A stretch of 64,000 bases of DNA from Ligustrum vulgare (lineage: Eukaryota > Streptophyta > Magnoliopsida > Lamiales > Oleaceae): positions 15,383,491 to 15,447,490 of the forward strand of contig OY743190.1 in assembly GCA_963555705.1 (NCBI GenBank), in the 5' to 3' direction. The notes under the pieces are model-generated. The model had not been told where the DNA came from. It searched no databases and saw only the letters and a list, made by a program, of their open reading frames with translations. Numbering within the stretch: the first letter of the stretch is position 1; each line of letters begins with the position of its first letter. Shown piece by piece: positions 1 to 10,377 of this stretch. Position numbers and translations under genes: made by a program.

Positions 1-1139
1 TGTTTATCTCGCAAGGTCAGAAAAATAATCTTCAAATGCTCTACATGCTCATCATGGTTGGAAGAATAAATCAATATATTATCAATAAAGACTAACAAAT
101 CTATCTAAATAAGGATGTAGAATCCTGTTCATCAAATTCATGAAAGTAGCTGGGGCGTTGGTTAAACCAAATGGCATCACTAGAAACTCATAATGACCAT
201 AGAGAGTCCTAAATGCATTCTTTGGCACATCAATATCACGAATTTTAAGCTGGTGACAACCAAAACGCAAATCAATCTTAGAGAATACCTTGGCATCTCG
301 AAGCTGGTCAAACAAGTCATCAATACGAGGCAGTGGATACTTGTTGCGAATCGTCACCTATTCAATTGTCGGTAATCAACACACAATCTCATAGTTCCAT
401 CTTTCTTCTTCACAAACAAAATCGGAGCTCCCCATGGTGATGCACTGGGTCTGATGAAACCCTTATCAACCAATTCTTGTAATTGCACTTTCAATTCTTT
501 CAACTCGTTTGGGGCCATTCTGTAAGGTGCTTGAGAAATAGGAGTTGTACCAGGCATTACATCGATAATAAATTTGAATTCTCTGTTTGGCGGAAATCCT
601 AGAAGATCATCTGGAAAATCTCTTACAATAGATATATCCTCAAGTAGCTTACTGATCTGAGTATCAATCATGTGAGCTAAATATCCATGACAACCTTTCT
701 TCAGAAGTCTATGAGCATCTAGAGCAGATATCAAACAGGATGGTAAAATTCTCCTTTCTCTTTTAAGAATAATCTCAAGGTCTCCAGGCCTCTTGAATGT
801 AAATTCTTTGCGAAAACAGTCAACTGAAGCACGATTCATAGCTAAAAAGTCCATGCCCAAAATAATATCAAAGTCATGAATATCAAGTGGAATGAGATCA
901 TCTTTCAGCTTATGATCATTCACTCGAATCATGCAACCCTTGAACACGTCATTGGCTAAAAGATATTTTCCCACCGGGGTAGCTACCACTAACTAATTGT
1001 CTAAAGGCTCTAATATCTTATCCGCATATTTAGTAAGTGCATAAGAAATAAAGGAATGAGTAGCACCAGAATCAATTAATGCATGATCATTTTTGCAAAA
1101 ATAGATATCCTACCCACAATAACATCTGGTGACTTCTCA
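1..1139 (-). pseudogene. Ty3/gypsy (Tekay-like) protease-reverse transcriptase fragment, truncated by window edge
   Basis: Read on the minus strand this is the start of a Ty3/gypsy pol. The aspartic protease motif DSGATHSF is encoded at 1050-1073 and is followed by [14 protein letters not shown] near 835-875, the usual protease C-terminal motif. The RT begins near 560 ([27 protein letters not shown]) and continues as [12 protein letters not shown] and [12 protein letters not shown]. The frame is broken by stops near 990 and 357. At 78-89 the RT active-site motif reads FIDN instead of FIDD, in a shifted frame. RNase H and integrase lie beyond the left edge. It belongs with the gag and LTR to its right. 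The Tekay/Del-type chromovirus assignment rests on motif resemblance; the chromodomain end is not visible. The copy is inactive. Confidence 0.9.
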
Positions 1140-2965
1140 GCCTACTGTTGTGTCATCACAAAAAATCTACCTTGGGATTTCGGACGTCCTACATGTCCTC
1201 TCTGACTAGTAACACCATGGCCTGAAAGATTTGAATGAGTCCCACTTGATGATCCCACATTATCTTTCCTATTCTGATTCTGTCTCGCACCGTTAGCTTC
1301 AGTCTGTGGAGCCATCTGTGATGCACTAACCTCCTGAAATTGAACTGGGAAATCCTTCTTCAAATGTCCCATCTGACCACAGGGAAAACAACCACCACTA
1401 CTCTTAAGACACTTTCCTACATTAACCTTGCCACACAACTGACACTGTGAAAACCTGGGACCACTACCACTGTCGACCGATCTAGGGGCAAAAGATCTCT
1501 GAGAAGAAACCTACATGTGAGAATGGCCATGTATCCGATGCCCTTCAGAACTCTGGCTATGTCCAAATCCTCCACTAAATCCTGTACCTCGAGACTTAGA
1601 TTTGAAGCTCCCAGCGTGTGACGCCGGGCCAAAATCCTTTTTTATCCTTCTTTGACTGTCCACTATAAGTCCCTGTCTGACTGCTACCACCACGAAATAG
1701 TATTTGCACTCCCTGATTTTGTCCTTCCAAAAGTGCCGTCTCGACTCTTGAGGCTGCCTCTACGAGTTCACCGAAACTATGATGTCCATGGCCTGTCACC
1801 ATAGCTCTAATTTCTGTCCTCAATCCTTCCTCAAGCCACCTGCATTTGTTTGTTTCATTAGCTACAAAATCCATAGCATACTTGGATAATTCCACAAATC
1901 TCTTCTGATACTCAACCACAGTGTATGATCCTTGTACAAGATTCAGAAATTCCCTTTGTCTGGCCGCACGGTAGCTCGGAGGATAGTATGTCTCATTAAA
2001 AGATTCCTTGAACATAGTCCAGGTAATAGTACTAAGATCACGATATCGACCTCGATATGTAGTCCACCAATCTGCCGCAACTCCTTTTACAAGAAAGAGC
2101 AAAGGCACAACTTAGTAGCATCTGAACATATCATGACATCGAAAATATTCTCCAAGCTCTTCATCCTAAGCTCGGTGTCACCCGAATTTCCCGTGCTTTC
2201 AAAATGTTTTGTCCCAAGCTTAATTGCTCTTTCAATGCTATCATCTCTATCTGGGTTCTATAATGCATTTGGTAAAAGAGAGGCAATGGTTGCAGCAATT
2301 CTCTAAATCAAGGGATCATTCCCAACTAGGGATGGAAAAATGGCTCGTAAGTTCGAGCCGCTCGGGCTCGGGTAGGAAAAAGCTCTGGCTTAGCTTGGCT
2401 CGCGGCTCGAAATCTTGAGCTAAAGCTCGAGAAGAGCTTTTTTTCAGGAACGAACTTTAGCTCGGCTCGGCTCGAAAAAAAAAAAAGCCCGTCCAAAAAG
2501 CTCGATAATTGAAATTCAATCACAAACTCGGCTCAGCTTGTTGTATATATACATTTTTGATAAAAATTTTATGGATTTTATTATAAAAACAAAATAAAAT
2601 TTGAAAGCTCGAGACTTGGCTTGACTCGACCCATCTCGACTCAGAAAAGCTCGAGCCTAAAGCTCGAGTCGAGCCTTAATTTTGAGGACTAGCTTTGGCT
2701 CGGCTCGGGCCAGAAAAGCTCGAGCCAAGCTCGGGCCTTGATCTTTGGCTCGGGAACCGGCTCAGCTCAGCTCGTTGACATCCCTATTCCGAACTACATT
2801 TCCCTGATTCTATTGTACTGGTACATATCCCTGATTCTGTTGTACTGGTGTTTGGTGGACAGATTCTTCTCCCTGATTTAATCCCCTAACATTTTCTATT
2901 TGATGAGAATTTTGATTTTGAGGTTGTGGATTTAAACGCCCACGTGTCTTACCAACTCGAGGCAT
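1140..2965 (-). pseudogene. Ty3/gypsy gag, split by a MITE
   Basis: Minus-strand gag of the leftmost element. The start chosen is the ATG at 2965 (MPRVGKTRGR); an in-frame ATG lies at 2986. A Gln/Asn-rich N-terminus is interrupted by the MITE at 2327-2786. The conserved retrotransposon gag domain follows at about 1600-2290 (DWWTTYRGRY, FNETYYPPSYR, VVEYQKRFVELS). A zinc-knuckle region at about 1345-1390 reads CFPCGQMGHLKKDF, so the last Cys of the CCHC box is replaced by Phe. Several in-frame stops are present, for example TAG near 2803 and 2235. It precedes the protease-RT fragment in element order. Gag would package the element RNA; this copy cannot make a complete one. Confidence 0.85.
2327..2786. 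mobile_element. hAT-type MITE inserted in gag
   Basis: A 460-bp element with no coding capacity. The left end is tagggatggaaaaatggctc and the right end reads ctcgttgacatcccta, so the termini are inverted (TAGGGATG outward). It is flanked by 8-bp near-identical target duplications, ttcccaac (2319-2326) and ttccgaac (2787-2794). An 8-bp TSD and a TAGGG-type terminus fit the hAT superfamily. The body is dominated by repeated GGCTCG/AGCTCG words in both orientations, giving strong self-complementarity. It interrupts the gag of the surrounding Ty3 element, so it is younger than that insertion. Confidence 0.8.
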
Positions 2966-3076
2966 CCCGTATCTAAAATTATGCATTACGGTTGACAGAT
3001 CAGAAATGAATAGTACAACTTGTAGACTAAATAATCACGTATTTCCCAATGCCAATAACCATCCTCGGATAACAAT

Positions 3077-5189
3077 TGTCACGACCCATCCCAGATCACC
3101 CTGTTGGACCTGAAACGTGACGTGTGCCGATGACTGGTGTCAACTAGATGTTGGACCCACCACTAAGGCAACCTTGACTTTTCTTATCTTTCAGATTCCC
3201 CTTTTTAAATAAATTTGATCCCATATGAATTTATAAAAATTTTGACAGAGTCTCCCCTATATTATTGGCATAACCAACCTTTAATTCAAGGCCAAATCCT
3301 CAACAATCATGCATAATAATCATAAAGACTTCCCAAAGCTTCTAAACATAACATTAATGTAATAAGATAATTGAAATTCTTAGTCAATTCTTTTAATATA
3401 TATACAACCCGTATTACATAATCACCAGGCCTATTACCGAAAATGTCACAAAAGAATATCACAACCTATAACATGAGCACAAAAGATAACTTCTAAATAC
3501 CATATGATAAACCATAGAAATTCGTACTTTTTAAGCTCGTCTGGTGGCAATTGCTCTATCCACGCTGCTCAAAATCTGTAACTTTTTCCTATAAGGAAGA
3601 GATGGGGAAAAACGTGAGCTTGTAACTCCGTAAGTGGAGTTTCTGAAAAAAAAATTATTTTATCATTTTTGAAAACATAATTTATTTCATAAGCTTTTGC
3701 AACTTTAAATCATACACTTTAGAAATAATCATAAAGATTGTAAACTGATCATCCGTCGCATAACTAATAAGCTGAAATCTGGTATAACTGATGAACTGTT
3801 TAATATAAGAAAATCACACTAAACGTACCCAACTGAATCATCTACTACATCTGAAATCTATATCTAGTTATACGCGGCAGACTACTGAGCAACTCCGTAC
3901 CCGACCCCAAGTCCATCTGGATAAAAAAGTGGGTCCCAAAGACCTCATATATACACTATTACACACGGGCCATAGGGCCCCTCCGTGCATAAGAGTGGAT
4001 CTTAAGATCCTCTGAACACGGGCCATAAGCCCCTCCGTGACAGAGCCTTAATATTCTCAAATAATATCCGCTAGTACACGGGCCCAAGGCCCCCTCCATG
4101 CACTAACACAAGAACAGATAACTACATCGGGTACTTTTGGTGATTTTGAAATCATACATGCTCAACTTGACTATTCATGCTCATAAAACATGGTAAAAAG
4201 AGCCACCATGATAAACCAACTAAATTATAAAACATTTATTTTAGATAATCATGCTATAAGCAAGTAATTTAAAAATCATTTGTAACTTGTAGAAAATCAG
4301 TGTGATTACGCAGAAAAATCTTTTAAGTTTATTCTCCACTCGCAAAATACCGTCCACTAGCTTGGCCGATATATAACGCCAACTTCCTCGTCACCTCCTG
4401 TGATAAAATAAAATCTTCACATCAACATTTAAAACCACCTTAATAGATAAAATAGTAAATGAGCCTCATACTTGAATTAACTCATTAAACTTGTTTTCTC
4501 ATATTACACCATATATACTTACCCATTTTACATAGGAACACAAAATCACTTCTAATATCACTTAAGATTTTGAGATTTAGAACCACATTTATCTAAATCT
4601 CAATTTTCAAGTTTTACAAGCTTACTAGTTTATTTACTACTTCTCATAACTAAACCCTAATCTTTAGTACCAAGCATTTATTTCAATAAACTTAAATATA
4701 CAACTAAAATCACCAAAATCATCATTCTAGCTTCCATATATATCTCACATTTAAAATATAAATCAAAAGCCCTAAATTTACACATTATTGAACAATAAAT
4801 ATTTTTCCACTTACCTCTTAATGTTAGGAAAAGATGGTAGGATAACACCAAAACACACTTTGAGTTGGATGTCTCCTTCTTCTCCTTTCCTTCTTCTTTT
4901 CTTTTTTTTTTTTCCTTCCCGGTCGTTCTTTGCACCTTCAGCCTCGATTTGTCCTTTGTTTGGCATTTGATTTGTTATAATTAGTATTATAATATAATTT
5001 GTTAATTTCTAAAATATTGACAAAGAGGTCCACGATATTATTTTCTTGATTAAATTAAATCCTCAACTTAACTAAATCTTATAAAATAACTCCAACAAAT
5101 AAACTAATATAATTTGGTCCTAATTTGACTTTGACTTGACTATTTCAAATATGACTTTGACTACTAAAAATTAGAAGTTGGTTGTTACA
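3077..5189 (-). repeat. 5' LTR (2113 bp) of the leftmost Tekay-like element
   Basis: On the minus strand this block begins TGTAACAACC (at 5189) and ends GGGTCGTGACA (at 3077), the TG...CA ends of an LTR. The gag start lies about 110 bp inward. Its partner LTR is outside the window, so the TSD cannot be confirmed. I do not see a clean tRNA primer-binding site next to 3076; it may be degraded. Internal features include three imperfect GGGCC-containing repeats at about 3963-4105 and short A/T-rich stretches. The right boundary abuts a CRM-type leader relic, which suggests that this element landed in it. Confidence 0.75.
3963..4105. repeat. Three imperfect GGGCC-palindrome repeats inside an LTR
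   Basis: Three successive imperfect copies of a roughly 60-bp unit. Each starts with cacgggcc, continues with a ggcccc or gcccc block, and ends in ctccgtg or ctccatg. Each can pair GGGCC with GGCCC over a short loop. They lie within the LTR at 3077-5189. Their function is unknown. Confidence 0.6.
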
Positions 5190-5884
5190 ATAAGAACTTT
5201 TTTTTTTTTTTTTCATCATCTACCAAAAATCATCTTTTGTCAAAAAAAAAAAAAAAAATGCCAAAAAATAAATATGCATTGATTAGCCGATCAAACTGTT
5301 TGTATTAATTTTCTGGTTCAATAATTTCAAATCACCTGTGTAGTTTTTGTTCATTTCTCTGTTATGCAAAAATTCTTGTAAATACTGCGTCTACTTTAAC
5401 CTATCGCATAACTCTTCTTAACTCACTGCCCAAACACTCACCCATTGATCGAGAATACACAATAATGGAAGAACGAATGGAAGATTTTCAAGAAGGTGAT
5501 TTTCTTGAAAAAAAATTAGGAATTTGATTGTACGAATCAAGAATGAATTTTTAGAGTAGTAATGGATAATGAGAAACTATCAAGAATGTAGAAAATATTG
5601 CAAAAGATATAAAGAAAGGTCTTCTTAAGTATGAAATGGTGTTCTTGACCTTGATTTCAATAATAATCACTTTTTTTTTTTTTTTTTGAATTTCGTACTC
5701 TTTTTTTTTTGCTAATCAAGAACAACCAAAAGAATAAGAATTGAAACTACGACCAATCTTTAAATAGTGAAGAATTTCAAGAAACCCAAGAATTGACTAA
5801 AATTTCACTGAAGGAATAAAAACACAAAAATCAACAAGAAAAATAAAAACAAAATTGGATTTAGACACCAACTCTGATACCAGA
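5190..5884 (-). repeat. Leader relic of a CRM-type retrotransposon
   Basis: Noncoding A/T-rich sequence with long T runs. Its right end resembles the leader of the complete CRM element at 15071-15696: both have oligo-T blocks, words such as aatcaagaaca, and a tRNA-Met primer-binding complement. Here the latter reads actctgatacca at 5871-5882, one base off the gctctgatacca of the complete element. No gag remains; the Tekay-like LTR begins where gag would be expected. Confidence 0.55.
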
Positions 5885-6817
5885 TGATATGATCCGTTAT
5901 GGGGATCACGAAGAACACGCGGAATTAAGACTTGAAATGCCGGAAAGCCCCAAATCCAATTGGTAGATGATAATAATGCAACCCCGACCTCAAGACGCAA
6001 GAACCAGGGGTATATTAAACCCGAGACTCGTTACGATGCGGAGATAAGGACCACAGAGGGGGAACGCTACAAAGGGTGCTTCCTTTGATAAGTTCATTTT
6101 GTTCAACAAGAATGAGAAGAAACAAGGGAATATCTCAGCTTCAATTATCATAAATCTCAAAGTTGTGTTTTACAATGAAAAAGAAACATAATATAGCCAA
6201 AAAAAGGCGTAAGAAATAACCTTAGCCGCAAAACAACAATTAAAATGCTGCGCTAGGTACGACCGTAACATACAGGTTTATGGCCATAAGTGACCCTCGG
6301 GTCCAAAAGTTGTTTTATCTCTTATGGCTGTGACATAGGTTCTTACAGCCGTAAGTCACATGCTGAATAAAAATCCCCTAATTCAATTACGGCCGTGAAA
6401 AGGATGTTTACTACCGTAAGTCCCTTGCTGTCCAATTTGTCCGATGGAAAAGTTACGGCTGTAACTTTAGCCTTTACAGCCGTAAAAGGCCTTCTGCCTT
6501 CTTTTCTGGTTGTTATTTGACCCAAATGCATTGTAATGGTTTTGGCTCTTCTTCCATCTTGTCATGCATTGAAAACGTAAAAGGCCTTCTGCCTTCTTTT
6601 CTGGTTGTTATTTGACCCAAATGCATTGTAATGGTTTTGGCTCTTCTTCCATCTTGTCATGCATTGAAAATGGAGTCTTCGACCTTGTACTCGAGCACTC
6701 GTCTATTCAAGCTTGCATAAATCCCTGCATTACCTGCTTGATCTTCTTAGCTCTCAGCCTCGTTATTGATCCCACCAGCACATGCAATGAGTCCTTGCTC
6801 GTTGGGCCACTCCGAAA
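5885..6817 (-). repeat. CRM-type LTR relic
   Basis: Starts tgatatgatccgttatgg and ends near gggccactccga, colinear with the 900-bp LTRs at 9478-10377 and 15697-16596. It shares the ggggatcac, cgatgcggagataag and gcactcgtc blocks but is clearly diverged. It carries the same type of TTACGGCCGTAA-like words at about 6235-6485. The CATCA terminus is lost. It contains a perfect 95-bp tandem duplication (6481-6575 and 6576-6670). It is an older relative of the complete element nearby. Confidence 0.75.
6481..6670. repeat. Perfect 95-bp tandem duplication
   Basis: Positions 6481-6575 and 6576-6670 are identical by eye (both begin cgtaaaaggccttctgcc and end gtcatgcattgaaaa). The duplication lies in the CRM-type LTR relic and is absent from the two LTRs of the complete element. 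Confidence 0.9.
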
Positions 6818-6982
6818 ATAAATAAAAATAGATGGAATCATAGAAACCAACTATTATTGTATGGGCATCAAAACAAATTAAAAAATAGAAGAATGCTCAC
6901 AAGCGAGTTTCCATGTCTCCATGATGGTTAGTCAGTAGTTGAAAACTAAGAATTTGCAAGCACAAATATACGAGTACTCAAC
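6818..6982. other. Short unannotated spacer
   Basis: A/T-rich sequence between the CRM-type LTR relic and the possible copia LTR. No coding or repeat structure seen. Confidence 0.5.
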
Positions 6983-8480
6983 TGTTGGGATATGTGTCCA
7001 AAAGCGTTAGGAATTTACTGAAATATAATAAACGATTATTTATATTTGATATAATATTTGACGGTTATTTAAATTTGCAATTAATTATTATATGTAAGCT
7101 GTAACGAAGGGCTTTTGGTTGTTTAAAGATAATATGATATTAGTACTTTCGAAGTACAGAAGATTAAATATTATGTTTCAATCGAGAATACTTTAGTGCT
7201 AAACCTTGAATAAAGATAGGTAGTTTACTCTGTTGAGGTTCATCTGATTATTACTCTAATTATTCAGAATAGGCAATTTATCTTAATCGTCGCGACCAGT
7301 TGAGTCATAAGTAATGACATTGATATACTTCGAGATAAATATTGGATAGGACTATCGTGGAATTAATTCTCTAGCATGACCTTGCTTAAAAATTAAGATT
7401 TCACATGACCATTATAAGGATTGTCTTCATCTACCATGTATGGTATTTATTATGTAACAATCCTTGGGGTCTTTGATATATTATAAGTTAGATCAATCAT
7501 TGATGTGATCAATAACATTATATGTTGGAAACCGAAGGAAAGTGAATTAATAAATGATGCATTGCAAAAGAAATTCGTCGCTTTAATTGTAGAGTTAAGA
7601 AGATCGTTTAAATATTCTAAGTGCGAGTATGATTTCAGGAATCTAAGCTTAGTATTTAATAATCATTTTTAAATAGAAATCATAGCAATATATAGGAATA
7701 TTGATTTAAGCAAATGAATAGTTAATTAGGTGAAACGGTTAATTATATGTGTAATTAATTATCGATATCAAACGGGGACAAACTATTAGTTGATAAGTCG
7801 AGAGGATAAATAATTATGGGAAACGAGTATTTGATGCTTCAATGATTATTTAATATACTTAGGAGTAGCAATAATTCTTCTATAGTGGCATGAGGGAATT
7901 ATTAGATGATTAAAGTGGACGGTTATTAATTGGGGTAACCGAAGCCTATAATATATAAATCCAACTGGGTCCCCCAGTAGCCTAGATAAGAATTGAAAGA
8001 CTAACTTATAAGGAGTTGGACAGTTCTTGGATTGAGCTTTTAAAAATGAATTAGGATAGAGTTACTTATGAGACAAGTATGAAACTCTAATCCCACAAAG
8101 AAAAGGAAAAGGAAAATAGTTTTACTTATAGAACAAGTATGAAACTCTAATTCCACAAAGAATAGGAGAAGAGTTAAAACTCTTCCCCTATATATACACT
8201 TAAGGGACGGTCAAGAGTAGATTATATACTCTTGTTTTGGTTGCTCCCTAATTACATATTTGAGTGAGAATTTTATTCTACTTTGGTAATATTGTATTCT
8301 TGTGTTCTTGATCATTTGGTTTCCACGCACAAACACAATCTTTTTCTTGAAGGAATATTGGAGAAGATTAAACGGTTGGAAGCTGGAAAAATTATTTCAA
8401 GGATTGAAGTTCATATTAACTGCTGGAAGGTAACTCTGTTGTGCACCTTCAAAGTAGTTTTAATTATTTTAGTAATTAAT
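6983..8480 (+). repeat. Possible solo or degenerate copia-type LTR
   Basis: The block opens with tgttgggatatgtgtccaaa, a start typical of several plant copia LTRs. It contains no long ORF and ends in a segment at about 8160-8460 that looks like an LTR promoter/leader (tatatatacacttaagg, then a transcribed-looking stretch and aaggtaac). I could not find a matching CA end or a target duplication, so the right boundary is uncertain. No internal copia coding sequence follows. Confidence 0.35.
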
Positions 8481-8727
8481 CCATAAAGAATTTATGACTT
8501 GTAGTTTTGGGCGTTGTTTAAGATTCATAGATGTTCATATGAATGTTTCAATGTTAAGATGAATTTATTTAGATGAATGACATTAGGGTTTATCGAGTGT
8601 TTTAAAGACCGTAATAGATCAATTGTAAAAGTATAGATTCTTTTTTTTTTAACTAGTTTTACACCTGTGTGATGCACGAACTTGTTATGTTTTTTAAAAA
8701 TGTACTCAAACAGAACAATTTAAAAAA

Positions 8728-8728
<1 letters not shown>

Positions 8729-8764
<36 letters not shown>
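8729..8764. repeat. (AAT)n microsatellite
   Basis: About twelve uninterrupted AAT/TAA units following an A-rich run. Confidence 0.95.
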
Positions 8765-9472
8765 TTCGTGGAAGACCTCCTTATAAACAACTATTATGAT
8801 TCTCAATACTGCTACATAAAACTACCTTTGACTAAACATTGACTAATTTTATGAATAATTATATGTGCGAAAGTGATTGACCTTGACTCTTATTAATTAT
8901 TAGGTCCTAGCAATTGACACAACCAATAGAAATCGTTTTCTTTTAAACTTGAAAGGTAATCTGACATTTGATAGAGTCAATGATATCCTTGGGATAAAAT
9001 TTTTGTTCTCAACTGTGCTTCTTGAATGAAGTAGAGAAGCCATATAAACTCATTACAACAATTATAAAATTATATTCATAATTTGAGACTTAAATGAATT
9101 CCCAATTACTCACCACTCGTAAATGAAAAACCCCACCCCCAAACAGATACATAGAGGAAAAAGAACAGAAAACTGCTCATTACCTGCATTGTGTAACTTG
9201 AAATTGCCAAGCAAATTTGCATTCAAGCATCATTATTGTAAAATGTTGATTTTCTCTTTTATATATTAGGATGCATCGACTCGACGAAAACTAACGACCA
9301 TGACTAATTAAATAACATATGACAAAATTTCCTTAAGAAATTGAATACCATGCAAAGTGAAAGCGTGAAAAATGGGATTATAGAATACAAATAAAGAGAG
9401 CAATAGTAATCCAAACATAACCTTCCGAAGGTATCTCAATGCATTGTTCAAGAAATAAGCAATCCAATGACC
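8765..9472. other. Unannotated A/T-rich DNA left of the CRM insertion
   Basis: No convincing coding sequence, LTR or repeat was recognised. The last bases before the insertion include the TSD copy actat (9473-9477). Confidence 0.5.
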
Positions 9473-9477
9473 ACTAT

Positions 9478-10377
9478 TGATGTGATCCGATACGGGGATC
9501 ACCAAGAACACGCGGAATTAAATACTGAAAAGCTCTAAAATCCAAGATAGTAGACGGTAACAATGCAACCCCGATCTCACGACGCAAGAACTATGGGTAT
9601 ATTAAACCCAAAATCCGTTACGATGCGGAGATAAGAACCACAAAGGGGGAACGCCACAAAGGTTGTCAAATCCTTTGATAAGTTCAATTTGTTCGACGAG
9701 AACACGAAGAAAATTAAGGGAATATCTCACCTTCAATATCATTAATCTCAAGAATAAAAGTTGTGTTTTACAATGCTGAATAAAGCCATATATATAGGCT
9801 TAACAAAATAAAGCAACTAAAAATAAACTAGAATTCAACCTAAACTAAAAAGCTCAAAATTAGGTTTTAATTACGGCGCCAAGTTACGGCCGTGACTTAT
9901 ACTCTTACGGCCGTAAGCAAGCTACGGATTAAAATTGAAAACATATGTTACGGCCGTGAAAATGCCCTTTACGGCCGTAATCAACCTTCTGAACAAAAAA
10001 ATATAAAATCTGCTAACTCTATTTACGGTCGTGAGGATTTGGTTTATGGCCGTAAATCCCCTTCTGCTTAATTTCGCCTTTGTAGTGTTACGGCCGTAAT
10101 TTTGGCTTTACGGTCGTGATTTCAGGCTTTACGGCCGTGAATCAACTGCTGCCCAATTTCTTGTTCTTCCTTGATCCCAATGCATTGCAATAACTTTGGC
10201 TCCTCTTCCACATTGTTATGCAACGTAAATGAAGTCTTTGCACTAGAGCACTCGTCCATCCACGCTTGCATGAATCCTTGCATTGCCTGCTTGATTCTTT
10301 TGGCTCTTTGTCTCGTTATTGGTCCTACGGGAACGTGCAATGGGTCAACGCTCATTGAGCCACTCCGGAACTCATCA
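9478..10377 (-). repeat. 3' LTR of the CRM element (900 bp)
   Basis: Begins tgatgtgatccgatacgg and ends ggaactcatca on the plus strand. It has the same length as its partner at 15697-16596 with a few substitutions. The strand given is the element orientation. It holds a TATA-like TATATATA at 9789-9796, a cluster of TACGGCCGTA palindromes at about 9889-10142, and the last 85 or so codons of the pol ORF (10122-10377). Confidence 0.95.
9889..10142. repeat. Dispersed array of TTACGGCCGTAA-type palindromes in the CRM LTR
   Basis: Nine copies of TACGGCCGT or one-base variants (ggtcgt, atggccgt) occur at irregular 15-60 bp spacing. Several are perfect 12-bp palindromes (TTACGGCCGTAA). The partner LTR has the same array at about 16105-16360, and the older LTR relic has degenerate copies at 6235-6485. 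Confidence 0.85.
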
